Below, piece by piece: positions 25,017-34,700 of a stretch of 40,496 bases of DNA. The notes beneath the pieces were generated by a model, which did no database searches, was not told the origin of the DNA, and saw nothing but the letters and a program-made list of their open reading frames with translations. The stretch comes from Bacteroidota bacterium. GTDB lineage: Bacteria; Bacteroidota; Bacteroidia; Flavobacteriales; Weeksellaceae. Position numbers and translations under genes: made by a program. How positions within the stretch are numbered: position 1 is the stretch's first letter; the number at the start of each line of letters is the position of its first letter. Location: assembly GCA_023388015.1 (NCBI GenBank), contig JAEWHB010000225.1, positions 1-40,496 of the forward strand. Direction: 5' to 3'.

Positions 25017-26136
25017 TCCGATTAAATATAAGTTGATTTTGTGCCTGGTTCTGGTGATTTCTATTTTACAAAATGGTCATTCTCAATCAGATAAAGACAG
25101 CCTATATGATATAGCGGTTATAAGTGTCTATGACAATCCGGATCGGTCCATAGAGCTTGCCAACAAAATTTTTGAAGACAATCCATCCCATCCGGAAATG
25201 CAGATCAAAGCACTTTTGGTTTTGTCCAATGCTTATGCTTCGAAACGTGATTATGAAAAATCATTGGAATTTGCTCTCCAAACCACTGAAATCAACAAAA
25301 AACTTGACAATCCCAAACTGAACCTGGAAATCCTCAATAAAATCGCTGCCCAATACCACGAATTGGGCGTAAATGAAAAGGCGCTTGAAGTTTTGGATGA
25401 AGCTGATTTAATCGCCAAAAACTATCCGGAAAAGGATTCAATCGGATTTATCATGGGAAATAATTTCGCAATCCGCGGATTTATTTACCGGGAGCAGTTG
25501 AGTTGTGACATCGCGATTGATTACCTCAACAAGGCTTATCATTCCTATTTAAAGGTACCTCAAACTGCCAGAAGTTGGGCCAACAGAAGCGTAACCAGTT
25601 ATAACAAAGGGAATTGCTTTATTTCCCTCAATCAATTGGATTCTGCCAAAATCAGTTTCAGGGATTCAAAAGAACTGGCAGAAAAATCCAAAGCCAAAAG
25701 TTTAATGGCCTTTGCCCAAAAGGGATTGGCGGAAGTTTATACATTGGAAAGCCGATATGAAGAAGCCATTTCTGAATTGGAAAACGCCCGGGATTTGAAC
25801 AAAGATGTGGGTGATCTGGTTTTGAATCGGGGAATTTACAAAGGGCTGTCTGAGAATTATTTAGCATTAAAAGATTGGGATAATTATAATCTTTACGATG
25901 AAAAATTTGCAGAGACGGAAAAACAAATCAAAATCAACGAGCGAAAGACCATCAACAATCTGCTTCAAAATCATTCTGATGAAATCAGTAAAAAGGAAGC
26001 GCATATCAAGTGGAAATTTGGCACCGGAATTCTTATCGGACTGATTGGTTTTCTTTTGGTTTTTTGTAGCATCATTTGGGGAGAATTCAAATTCCGGAAA
26101 TCATTTAACCGGCTGAAATCCCAAATCAAATTGTAA
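25009..26136 (+). CDS. TPR-TM protein lacking the AraC domain
   Basis: The 375-residue protein has the same plan as its neighbour: signal peptide (about 1-25, LILCLVLVISILQNGHSQ), TPR helices (about 30-310) and a membrane helix (about 345-366, FGTGILIGLIGFLLVFCSII). The chain then ends after about 15 basic residues (KFRKSFNRLKSQIKL), where its paralogues continue for 130-190 residues to the HTH domain. No remnant of an HTH is visible in the 246 bp downstream, so this looks like a stable short form rather than a recent frameshift. The 8 bp overlap with the full-length regulator suggests that the two proteins form a pair, for example through TPR-TPR contacts. The function is not known. Confidence 0.8.
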   Translation: MNNPIKYKLILCLVLVISILQNGHSQSDKDSLYDIAVISVYDNPDRSIELANKIFEDNPSHPEMQIKALLVLSNAYASKRDYEKSLEFALQTTEINKKLDNPKLNLEILNKIAAQYHELGVNEKALEVLDEADLIAKNYPEKDSIGFIMGNNFAIRGFIYREQLSCDIAIDYLNKAYHSYLKVPQTARSWANRSVTSYNKGNCFISLNQLDSAKISFRDSKELAEKSKAKSLMAFAQKGLAEVYTLESRYEEAISELENARDLNKDVGDLVLNRGIYKGLSENYLALKDWDNYNLYDEKFAETEKQIKINERKTINNLLQNHSDEISKKEAHIKWKFGTGILIGLIGFLLVFCSIIWGEFKFRKSFNRLKSQIKL

Positions 26137-26175
26137 AAATCAGACAGGAATTTCTTCTGAAACGCGCTGATTTTT
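26135..26175 (+). terminator. Possible stem-loop after the TPR-TM gene
   Basis: AAAAATCAG (26135-26143) pairs with CTGATTTTT (26167-26175) across a 23-base loop directly at the stop codon. The stem is weak and AT-rich. Confidence 0.35.
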
Positions 26176-26382
26176 CTGTAATTTAATTCCTGAAAATCTA
26201 TTTCAAAAAAGGATTGTCAATTTCAGTATTTTAAAATTCAATTGACTGTTTATTAGATATTTACTCCCTCAAATCAACTGTTTTTTTATTTATTATTTCC
26301 CGAATTTCAAAAGGGCTTTTCTTTGATAATAGAAGCGGTAAAATTATTTTCGCATTTATTATTAAAACTAATACAGAAACAA

Positions 26383-28305
26383 ATGAAAAAAATTTTATGC
26401 AGTTTGATGTTGGTTGTCGGCATTTATGGTTTCTCCCAGGTTGAGTACAAAGTACTGGAAGGGTTTGGAGTTGCCATTTATGACATCAACAACCAAGGGA
26501 AAGGAGTTCATGGAAATGGCTATTACGATTTCGCAACGAATTCTTCCAATGCGCCGGAGTCGGGTGTGACCGAAACAAAGTCTATCAACGACGCCAATCA
26601 GATTTTGGGTATGTATAACGGAACTCCTGCTTTCAAAAACACAGATACCTGGACAGCGTTTACAAATCTGGACGATAATTACACTTATACTTTGTATGAT
26701 ATTTCTGAAAACGGAATCTACGCTGTGGGCCAAACTTCAAATGATAATTTCGAATCATGGCCTTTTATTTACAATATCCAGACGCAGACACTTACGGTTC
26801 TTTCAAGTCCTTTGTATGAATATGGTGCTGCTTACGGTGTGAATAACAACGGAATTGCTGTGGGATGGATGGATGATCTACCAGTCGGAACATGGAGAAT
26901 GCCTGCTTATTTTGATGAAGACGGAACCATTACCTTGATTTCAGAAGATGGAGGTGAGGCCAGTGCCATTAATGAAAGTAACGTCATTGTGGGTGGTTTT
27001 GACAGTGCGCCTTTTATATTTGATATGGCTTCGGGAGATTTGACCAATATTTCTTATCCGTCTGATTTATTTTCCGCAACCTTTACTGATATTTCTGAAA
27101 GCGGAATTGCTATTGGTTACGGAATCAAAGCCGGATTTTCAAGAGATCCTTTGCTTTATCATCCCAATTTGGGCGTAGATGCGATTAAGCTTGTGGACAT
27201 CCTTGCACAATTTGGAATCGACGCATCAACCCTTGTAGGTACAGCTTATAGAATTTCTTCAGACGGAAATTATGTATCAGGATGGGGAGATGGACCCGCT
27301 TTTATGGCACCGGGATGGGCTGTTTATTTTGATGATTTGTTGTTGATGGAATCTGAATGTCAGTTAGAATGTCCTTCCAATATCGTTTTAGATGCAGAAT
27401 TGGGTCAAACAGAAATGATTGTGGACTATGAAATCACATTCAGTTGTGAAAACGAAACGCCAGAAGGAACAGCGATCGTATTGGTCAACGGATTGCCTTC
27501 CGGTTCAGCATTTCCACTTGGGACTACCGTCGTTTACCACCAGCTTGTTGATGGTGAAGGGAATGTAATGGACTCTTGTAGTTTTACCGTTACCATTAAT
27601 GATCCTTATTGTACCACTACTTACGAATATTATTCAGAACCGATTACTTATGTAGAATTCGCAGGAATTGAGAACCGTACTTCATCTGCTGTCGTTACCA
27701 CGCCATTCAACGAATATTTCCTTGACATGGAAGGTGCTGTCAACCAAGGAGGAAGCTATCCAATCGTATTGGAAGGAAATACAGGAGGTGCCTACCAAAA
27801 CTTCTTTACAGTGTTCATCGACTGGAATCAGGATGGAGACTTCGGAGATGAAAACGAAACCTACGAAATCGGTTCCTTATTTAATTCTACAGGTGAAGAT
27901 GGAAACCAGCTAACCGGAACCATCGAAGTTCCAACCGGAGCGACAGTCGGACAGACGCGTATGAGAGTTGTGAAAAGTTACGGTGCTTCCCCAACAGATC
28001 CTTGTGCCCAATACGAATATGGTCAAACAGAAGATTATACGCTTAATGTAGGTGAACTTGGAATGGGTGATTTGAATGCCGCAGCGTTCAGTTTTTATCC
28101 AAATCCGGTAAAAGATATTTTGACTATTTCTTCTCAAAAATCTGTTGATACGGTAACCGTTTTCAATATGACCGGTCAAAAAATTACAAACCTTAAAACT
28201 TCTTCTCAACAAATCAACATGAGTACATTGCCAAATGGTATTTATGTAATCAAAGTTGAACTTGAAGGAGGTGCGATTGAGACTTTCAAAGTAATAAAGA
28301 AATAG
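26383..28305 (+). CDS. T9SS-exported surface protein with HYR and GEVED domains
   Basis: The 640-residue protein is taken to start at ATG 26383 (MKKILCSLMLVVGIYGFSQ, a clean signal peptide); an in-frame TTG at 26323 is less likely. Residues 20-325 hold repeated short beta units (NNQGKGVHG, NDANQILGMYNG, SENGIYAVGQ, NNNGIAVGW, SESGIAIGYG) like HAF-type repeats. A HYR-like domain (about 325-405, CPSNI to FTVTIND) and a GEVED domain (about 405-556, FTVFIDWNQDGDFGDENE and YGQTEDYTLNV) follow. The last 70 residues are a type A T9SS sorting domain (FSFYPNPVKDILTI, VTVFNMTGQ, LPNGIYVIKVE). It should be exported across the outer membrane and attached to the surface. It follows the regulator pair and ends at a terminator. 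Confidence 0.9.
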   Translation: MKKILCSLMLVVGIYGFSQVEYKVLEGFGVAIYDINNQGKGVHGNGYYDFATNSSNAPESGVTETKSINDANQILGMYNGTPAFKNTDTWTAFTNLDDNYTYTLYDISENGIYAVGQTSNDNFESWPFIYNIQTQTLTVLSSPLYEYGAAYGVNNNGIAVGWMDDLPVGTWRMPAYFDEDGTITLISEDGGEASAINESNVIVGGFDSAPFIFDMASGDLTNISYPSDLFSATFTDISESGIAIGYGIKAGFSRDPLLYHPNLGVDAIKLVDILAQFGIDASTLVGTAYRISSDGNYVSGWGDGPAFMAPGWAVYFDDLLLMESECQLECPSNIVLDAELGQTEMIVDYEITFSCENETPEGTAIVLVNGLPSGSAFPLGTTVVYHQLVDGEGNVMDSCSFTVTINDPYCTTTYEYYSEPITYVEFAGIENRTSSAVVTTPFNEYFLDMEGAVNQGGSYPIVLEGNTGGAYQNFFTVFIDWNQDGDFGDENETYEIGSLFNSTGEDGNQLTGTIEVPTGATVGQTRMRVVKSYGASPTDPCAQYEYGQTEDYTLNVGELGMGDLNAAAFSFYPNPVKDILTISSQKSVDTVTVFNMTGQKITNLKTSSQQINMSTLPNGIYVIKVELEGGAIETFKVIKK

Positions 28306-28337
28306 TTTTTTTGAGGGTTGATTGAGATTTTAGTTAA

Positions 28338-28365
28338 AACGCCGGATTTATTCCGGCGTTTTTTT
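28338..28365. terminator. Bidirectional terminator between convergent genes
   Basis: AACGCCGGA (28338-28346) pairs with TCCGGCGTT (28352-28360) around a 5-base loop, with AAAA before and TTTTT after. It can serve both the T9SS gene (+) and the thioredoxin gene (-). Confidence 0.9.
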
Positions 28366-28400
28366 ACTGATTATATTTTAAATTGTTGGGATTATTTAAT

Positions 28401-28934
28401 TTAATTCTTGGGTTCATTTAATAAATCAACCAAAACTTCCATCATCTGTTGGTCATCTGCATGAATGGCATAATAATGGGCGATATTTCCGCTTGGGTCA
28501 ATCAGCATATAACGGGGAATCCAGTTCAGACCGATGTAATTGGTGAAATCATTTTTCCAATCAGAATTGAACCAATAATGCTCACCCTGGATACCATATT
28601 TCTCGATTCCGTTTTTCCAGGCCTCTTCTTTACCGATTCTGTCCAATGAGAAAAACAGATAAACAACATCGGGAAACTGTTGCTGAACTTCCTTCAGTTT
28701 TGGCAATCCTTTGATACAATCCGGACACCAAGACGCCCAAACATCCAGCAAAACCACTTTGCCTTCGTACTTTTTAAACACTTCCCCTACGGTCAGTTTA
28801 TTTCCTTCCAAATCCTGAATTCCCTGATTCAAAGCGGTTTCGTCAAATTCGGTTTTAACTTCAGTCGGAACTTCCTGTGCAGCCAAAAAAGCGGAAGAGG
28901 ACAAAAACAAGCAAGCCAAAAATAATTTTTTCAT
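28401..28934 (-). CDS. TlpA-like periplasmic thiol-disulfide oxidoreductase
   Basis: The 177-residue protein has a signal peptide (MKKLFLACLFLSSSAFLAAQ), with the start at ATG 28934; an ATG two codons upstream (28940) is possible. The thioredoxin fold carries the active site ASWCPDCIKGLP (about 66-77) after VVLLDVW, and the cis-Pro segment WIPRYMLIDPSGNI (about 136-149). This is the TlpA/ResA-like group, which reduces or oxidises protein thiols in the periplasm. The active site CPDC differs from the CPxC variants with Val or Pro that are common in ResA/TlpA. It is a single-gene unit divergent from gltX and ends at the shared terminator. Confidence 0.9.
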   Translation of the reverse strand: MKKLFLACLFLSSSAFLAAQEVPTEVKTEFDETALNQGIQDLEGNKLTVGEVFKKYEGKVVLLDVWASWCPDCIKGLPKLKEVQQQFPDVVYLFFSLDRIGKEEAWKNGIEKYGIQGEHYWFNSDWKNDFTNYIGLNWIPRYMLIDPSGNIAHYYAIHADDQQMMEVLVDLLNEPKN

Positions 28935-28986
28935 TATCATTTTAATTAAATTCGAGATGAATTTACAAAAACTTGGCCAATTTGGG

Positions 28987-29084
28987 GTTTAAGGTTTCAG
29001 GTTTAAGGTTTAAGGTTTGAAGTTTCAAGTTTGAAGTTTGAAGTTTCAGGTTTAAAGTTTCAGATTTGAAGTTTCAAGTTAGTA
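28987..29084. repeat. Fourteen GTTT heptamers between tlpA-like gene and gltX
   Basis: GTTT (once ATTT, once GTTA) recurs exactly every 7 bases from 28987 to 29078, giving units such as GTTTAAG, GTTTCAA, GTTTGAA and GTTTCAG. The array runs into the putative gltX promoter. Confidence 0.95.
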
Positions 29085-29090
29085 TCTTCG
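29083..29090 (+). promoter_or_regulatory. -7-like element of gltX at the end of a heptamer array
   Basis: TATCTTCG differs by one base from TAnnTTTG and lies 13 bases before the ATG at 29104. The region where a -33 box would lie is made of heptamer repeats. Confidence 0.5.
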
Positions 29091-29103
29091 CAAAAAATTA
29101 AGA

Positions 29104-30621
29104 ATGTCAGAAGTTAGAGTCCGATTTGCCCCAAGTCCGACCGGCCCTTTGCATATAGGTGGCGTGCGTACGGCTTTGTACAATTACCTTTTTGCCAAAA
29201 ACCATGGCGGTAAATTCCTGTTGAGAATTGAAGATACCGACCAGAACCGATATGTCCCCGGCGCCGAAGAATACATCATCGAATCCCTGAAATGGCTCGG
29301 TCTGGAACCCGATGAAGGCGTGGGTTACGAGGGTCCGCATGCGCCTTATCGCCAATCGGAACGAAAAGAAATTTATGCCAAATATGCAGAGGAACTCATC
29401 AGTTCCGGCAACGGCTATTATGCTTTTGATACACCGGAAGAACTGGACAAACTCCGTGCTGAAACAGAGTCCAAAGGCGAAACTTTTATTTATAATTCAC
29501 ACAACCGCAATGGTTTAAATAACTCCCTGAACCTGAGTACCGAAGAAGTTCAGGCAAAAATAGATTCGGGCGTTCCTTATGTGATTCGTTTCAAAATACC
29601 GGAAAATCAAACGGTTTTATTGGATGACCTGATTCGCGGAAAAATCTCCATCGACTCCAACACCCTAGACGATAAAGTTTTATACAAATCAGACGGTATG
29701 CCAACTTATCATCTGGCCAACATTGTGGATGACCATCTGATGGAAATCACACACGTAATTCGTGGAGAAGAATGGCTGCCTTCCATGCCGTTGCATGAAC
29801 TTTTGTACCAAGCATTTGGCTGGACACCGCCGAGATTTGCGCATTTGCCATTGATTTTAAAACCCGAAGGAAAAGGAAAATTGAGCAAACGCGACGGCGA
29901 CAAACACGGATTTCCGGTGTTCCCGCTTGAGTGGACAACCGACGAAGAGATTTCAAAAGGTTACCGAGAAGAAGGCTATCTGCCCGACGCGGTAGTGAAT
30001 ATGCTGGCGCTTCTGGGGTGGAATCCGGGAACCGAACAGGAGATTTTCACAATGGAGGAATTGATTGCCCAGTTCAGTCTGGAAAAAGTCAGTAAATCCG
30101 GTGCGCGATTCAATCCCGAAAAAACAATTTGGTTCAACCACCAATACATTCAACAAAAAACAGGAGAAGAAATCTTACCGGAATTTGAAAAGGCACTTCA
30201 GAAACAAGGGATTACAGCCGATTCTTTGTTTAATTTAAGTGTAATCGAATTGCTGAAAGAACGTGCGAATTTCATCCGTGATATTTTTGAACAAGGTAAA
30301 TTCTTTTACATAGCGCCAGATTCTTACGATGAAAAAGCGGTTTCGAAAGCCTGGAAAGAAGATTCGGCGGAACTAATTGCTGAATTTTCATCGGAATTAA
30401 ACAATTTATCCGAATTCAACCACGAGAATATTCATGAAGTCATTCAGCATTTCGTTCAGACAAAATCGATCGGATTTGGAAAGCTGATGATGCCCGTGCG
30501 ATTGGCGATGGTCGGAAGTCTTCAGGGTCCCGATGTTCCGTTGATCATGGAATTATTGGGCAAAGAAGAGGTTTTGAGCAGATTAAATGCAATGGGTGGT
30601 AAATTAAGTATCAAGTACTAA
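29104..30621 (+). CDS. gltX: Glutamate--tRNA ligase
   Basis: The 505-residue class I aminoacyl-tRNA synthetase charges tRNA-Glu in the cytoplasm. The HIGH motif lies in RFAPSPTGPLHIGGVRTALY (about 7-26), and the KMSKS-type motif is KLSKRDGD (about 259). FRIEDTDQNR-type residues appear as LLRIEDTDQNRYVPGAE (about 40). The catalytic core includes RGEEWLPSMPLHELLYQAFG. The length is normal for a bacterial GluRS. No second copy and no gatB-like gene are seen. The last five codons and the TAA lie within a 7 bp tandem repeat, so the C-terminus (LSIKY) has been written or overwritten by the repeat. Confidence 0.97.
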   Translation: MSEVRVRFAPSPTGPLHIGGVRTALYNYLFAKNHGGKFLLRIEDTDQNRYVPGAEEYIIESLKWLGLEPDEGVGYEGPHAPYRQSERKEIYAKYAEELISSGNGYYAFDTPEELDKLRAETESKGETFIYNSHNRNGLNNSLNLSTEEVQAKIDSGVPYVIRFKIPENQTVLLDDLIRGKISIDSNTLDDKVLYKSDGMPTYHLANIVDDHLMEITHVIRGEEWLPSMPLHELLYQAFGWTPPRFAHLPLILKPEGKGKLSKRDGDKHGFPVFPLEWTTDEEISKGYREEGYLPDAVVNMLALLGWNPGTEQEIFTMEELIAQFSLEKVSKSGARFNPEKTIWFNHQYIQQKTGEEILPEFEKALQKQGITADSLFNLSVIELLKERANFIRDIFEQGKFFYIAPDSYDEKAVSKAWKEDSAELIAEFSSELNNLSEFNHENIHEVIQHFVQTKSIGFGKLMMPVRLAMVGSLQGPDVPLIMELLGKEEVLSRLNAMGGKLSIKY

Positions 30622-30641
30622 GTATTAAGTATCAAGACTGG
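30607..30641. repeat. AAGTATY heptamer array overlapping the gltX stop
   Basis: Units begin at 30607, 30614, 30621, 30628 and 30635: AAGTATC, AAGTACT, AAGTATT, AAGTATC, AAGACTG. The stop codon of gltX (30619-30621) is inside the array. Confidence 0.9.
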
Positions 30642-30662
30642 TAATATACGAGGTTCGAGGTT

Positions 30663-30829
30663 CGATATTAATCTTGGGTGGAAATGGCGTAAGAATTTTT
30701 AATTCCCTTTAGGGTTAGGGTAAAATTAAAAATTCTTTTTATTGCTTTTTAATACTTTTATTCTAACCACATAGTTACAATAGTTTATGAGCAAACAGTA
30801 TAGTGACTTGCGCACATAGCTATTCGAAG
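30663..30829 (+). repeat. Complex repeat unit A (shortened)
   Basis: The first of three tandem copies in the 752 bp gap after gltX, which has no gene. It contains a hairpin (AAGAATTTTTAATT at 30691-30704 pairing with AATTAAAAATTCTT at 30724-30737), then TTCTAACCACATAGTTACAA, TTTATGAGCAAACAG and CTTGCGCACATAGCTATTCG. It lacks the CCACAAGGAACACAAGG section of B and C. Confidence 0.9.
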
Positions 30830-30838
30830 TTCGAAGTT

Positions 30839-31082
30839 CGATATTAATCTTGGGTAGAAGTGGCGTAAGAATTTTTAATTCCCTTTAGGGTTATGGGTAA
30901 AATTAAAAATACTTCTTACTGCTTTTTAACCACAAGGAACACAAGGTTTTTCAAAGCACACAAAATCCGTCTTAATACTTAATACTCAAATCTTAATACT
31001 TTTATTTCTAACCACATAGTTACAATAGTTTATGAGCAAACAGAAGTTTTCATAGTTGCTTGCGCACATAGCTATTCGAATT
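30839..31082 (+). repeat. Complex repeat unit B (full length)
   Basis: It starts with CGATATTAATCTTGGGTAGA, then the hairpin section, AACCACAAGGAACACAAGG, a TTAATAC heptamer stretch, CCACATAGTTACAATAG, the GAGCAAACAGAAG section and GCGCACATAGCTATTCGAA. TTCGA heptamers separate it from its neighbours. Confidence 0.9.
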
Positions 31083-31104
31083 TCGAGGTTCGAGGTTCGA
31101 GGTT

Positions 31105-31280
31105 CGATATTAATATTAGGTAGAAGTGGCGTAAGAATTTTTAATTCCCTTTAGGGTTAGGGTAAAATTAAAAATTCTTCTTACTGCTTTTTAACCACAA
31201 GGAACACAAGGTTTTTCACAAAACACAAAATCCGTCTTAATACTTAATACTTCCATCTTGATACTTTTATTCTAACCACA
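31105..31280 (+). repeat. Complex repeat unit C (right-truncated)
   Basis: It begins after four TTCGAGG-type heptamers (31074-31108), repeats the hairpin and CCACAAGGAACACAAGG sections almost unchanged, and stops at TTCTAACCACA before unrelated DNA. Confidence 0.9.
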
Positions 31281-31341
31281 ACTGAAATTTTTTTTCAAAA
31301 GTTTCTCCGACCTGTAAAAACGGATAAAATCCTCAAAAAGA

Positions 31342-31370
31342 AAAATCCGCCTTTTAAAAAGACGGATTTT
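31342..31370 (-). terminator. Rho-independent terminator of the T9SS/PID-CTERM operon
   Basis: AAAATCCGCCTTTT pairs with the AAGACGGATTTT side (one G-U pair). On the minus strand the stem is followed by TCTTTTTG, directly after the stop at 31374. Confidence 0.8.
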
Positions 31371-31373
31371 GTT

Positions 31374-31658
31374 TTATGCTGTCAATTTTGACTTTTTCCT
31401 CAGCCAATAAACGCCTATTGCAATTCCTGCCATCGGCAAAAGCAAAAGCCAGTTGTCGATGGGGACTTGTGGATCTACCCCACCCGGATTAGGATCAGGA
31501 TCATTATTTAGTCCTTGTGTATATTCATAAGAACTATAAGGCTGAAAACTACGCCCTTGCTGACTTTCTTCACCTTGATACTCGGGTTCGTATTGTTCAA
31601 AAAATTGTCCAAAGGAAATAGTAGAGATGAAAAGGGTTAGAAATGCTAATTTTTTCAT
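31374..31658 (-). CDS. Small secreted protein with PID-CTERM-like tail
   Basis: The 94-residue protein has a signal peptide (1-17, LAFLTLFISTISFGQ), an acidic and Gln/Tyr-rich mature part beginning QFFEQYEPEY, a linker DPDPNPGGVDPQ and a three-part tail. The tail is VPIDNW, a hydrophobic helix (LLLLPMAGIAIGVYWL) and RKKSKL. This is the PID-CTERM layout, presumed to direct sorting or anchoring in the envelope; the processing enzyme is not in the window. It follows the 1323-residue T9SS protein by 44 bp on the same strand and ends at a terminator, so the two form an operon. It is related to the 142-residue protein at 4813-5241. Confidence 0.8.
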   Translation of the reverse strand: MKKLAFLTLFISTISFGQFFEQYEPEYQGEESQQGRSFQPYSSYEYTQGLNNDPDPNPGGVDPQVPIDNWLLLLPMAGIAIGVYWLRKKSKLTA

Positions 31659-31702
31659 GTTGTATTTTTTAAGCAGAAAACCCGAAAGCTTTCTGCTTTT
31701 GA

Positions 31703-34700
31703 TTATTGATTAATAACTTTTTTTGTAACTATATCACCTTTTTCAGTCAATACTTTCACTACCAAAATTTGGGTTGCCAATGAAGTTTTGCGAACCTGAT
31801 AGATATGTGCATTCACCTTATTATTTCTGTGAATGGTTCTACCACTCAAATCATATACTTCAACCGAAAGGATTTTCTCTTTCTCGGATTCGATAACGAT
31901 GTTTTCTTTGTTTTTGTAAATTTTTACGAGTCCATCATTCAAATCCTGCGTGCTCATCACTTCTTCAATTTTGTAAACGATTTCAAATCGAGTCGGAAAT
32001 TCTCCTTCTTCGGTAGAGAACCAATAATCAGCAAGTCTTAAGTCATGTTCTACCTGCATGAAATTGTCACGGATATAGATTTGAAAGTTTTCATCTGTAA
32101 AGAATCCGTCAAAGTCGTCCAGTCCGATTTTGAATTTACCAAATTCAGGTGCCTTGAATCCAAGTGGGACTACGTCTTCCACCTCAAAAGGTAAAGTCCT
32201 ACCCTGAACGGTGAATTTTTCTTCACCAATCCAGCTATAAAGAGGCGCGCCTCCCATTCTTCTCCCGTCAATCTGATGGTCAAATTCGTAAGTCGCTCCG
32301 GTCATGTAGCCGATGAGAATTTGAGCGATTTTCGTTTCGTTTTCGTCTGATAAGCTTAACCAATAACGATTTCTTTCAATTTCATTTACAGCTTGCTTCA
32401 AGAATACTCCCCTCTCTGTAGTTCGCATGGTGTTTTTGAAAACCACGTCCCAACTTTCTTGAGATTGCGTATTAGCAATGCTCGAATTCTCAACCACGAA
32501 ACCTTGTCCGATTTCAATTTTACCATTTGGAGTTGGAGCCGTTTCACCTCCCGGGTGCATACCTGCAGCGCCTAATCTCGTGTACGTAACATAGTTGTTG
32601 TTATAATATGCTAGGTTTGTTACATCAAAATGATGTGTCCAGAAATGAAGGGTTTCCACATTTGGATTTTCTGCAAAGAATCCCTCGGCGTCTTCTATGT
32701 TAATTGCCGACGGATAAGGATTCCCGACCATCGTATATTTACCAAATGCCGGAACCATTATATCACCGTTATGTGGTACCCCGGTAAATGTTTTCTCCCA
32801 AATGGCACCAGCTGAACCGATGGGATGTGGCCAGTTATTGGGTACACGTATGGAATAACCCCAACCCGGCTTGAAGGTATAGGTATTCATATTGAATAAA
32901 TTCCCTGTGATTTCTCCTACCGGAACTTCCCATTCTGTTGGAATCGGGTCTGGCATAGGGTAGTTTGCATCATTTACAAATACCGCCTTGAAGTGACGTG
33001 AATCTCCTTCTGTTGCTGCATTGTAACCATTGTAGATATAAAAACGGTTATTGAGCGTTCCGCTTGAGAACTCTTTCAAGTTTTGTCCTGCTACAGGAGA
33101 AGACCAGTAGGTCGCATCAAATTTGACCATTTCGGTTGTGTTTCGATTCACCGTGATATTACCCGAATTAACTGCATCCGGATTTATCTGAACCAAACTT
33201 GCATTGTTTTCCAATGTGAAACTTCCACTTGTAACGGTGATTTCATTGTCGATGGTTACACTGCTGTTGGAAGGAATCACCACATTCCCGCTTTGTACTT
33301 CTAACGAACAGCCCACCAAATCACCTGTTTCATTATAGTCCCCGGCAAAAAGAATTTTGGTATTTGGATTTGAAGGAACACCGTTTGACCAAGAAGAACC
33401 GTTCCAAGTGGTGGAATTGGCACAACCTGCATGGAATTGAACCGACCAGTCATGCAATACCGCATCTTCTCCATTCAATTTACCCACCAATCTCAAGTGT
33501 GGATAAATTTCAGAATCAATCCCCGAAATATCATGGGTTTTTTCTCCCGAACCGACTTGTGATATATCGGTATAACCCGAAATATTGGTAAAGTTAATCC
33601 CGTCTGATGAACCTTGAATATCAAATTTCAAATCCCCAGTTCCCGGCGTTTGATTCCATTTAAAAGTGTCATATCCGGTTGCTCCCTGAACCGAAGCCAA
33701 ATGAATCGGCGTGGAGGTGATGGTGCCGCTAGATGAGGAAGTTATCCTTAGATTGTCCACCATAAAATCCACCACTGCACCTCCTAAATTTCCAGAAGTA
33801 TAACCACTCCAGACAAATTTTATAATTTGATTAGGAATACGCTGTGCTACCTGAATATTAGCGATAGTATTCAACGTTGGCACATTACAAGAGCTATTTC
33901 CACTGGCACAATGATTAATTGTTGCAACCGTAACGCCCTCGTCATCAGACGAATTACCGCCAATAATTAATCGTAGGGTACCTCCATTGGAAAGACTTGA
34001 ATTAAAATTTTGACTATAAAGAGAGCGAGCGTCAAATATGATTTCTTCTATATTAGATAAATCAACGACTTGAGATATAACACCCCTACCTCCACTTCCT
34101 GCTGACCCTCCAAACATATGCATTCTAGCTGCTCTACCACCATCACTTGACCAGTTACCGCCATCTGAAATTGTTATTGTAATATTTGAATCTGTTTTAG
34201 ATGCACTCCAATCTGTATTGGTTTGAAAACTGGGATTCAAAATAGGGTTTGCGCTAACTGTTTGCCTTATCACATCTCCACCCACATCTGCAGTTAAACC
34301 CGATAAAACATCTGTCTGGAACTGCGCTTGTGTGGTTTGGAACCAATCCGGTATCTCTTGTGGATTTTGGTAGGTAAAACTATGTAATAGTGGCGACCAG
34401 GCACTCCAAACGTCATTTACCGCTGCTTTGGCTCGTGCTCTTACATAATAAGGTGTTCCGCTTATTGTAGGCGCAAAACCGTTAAATGTGAAATTAGCTT
34501 GGGTATTTAGGGGATAAGTTCCTGTGAAAGTCTGTGTCCAGCTAGTTCCACCTGTAAATGTTGGATTGGTATTGATTTCAATTTCATATTCATTAGCTTC
34601 TTCCGTTTGATGACTTAAACGGAAAATAGGCGTTGTGGTATTGATTCTACTGTTATTGAAAGTCAGCTGTTCTATTCCTCCATAATCATTAAATTTAACA

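Noticed and set aside
28987..29084. Possible CRISPR-like array
   Set aside because: The repeats are contiguous 7 bp units with no spacers and no cas genes nearby; this is a tandem repeat.
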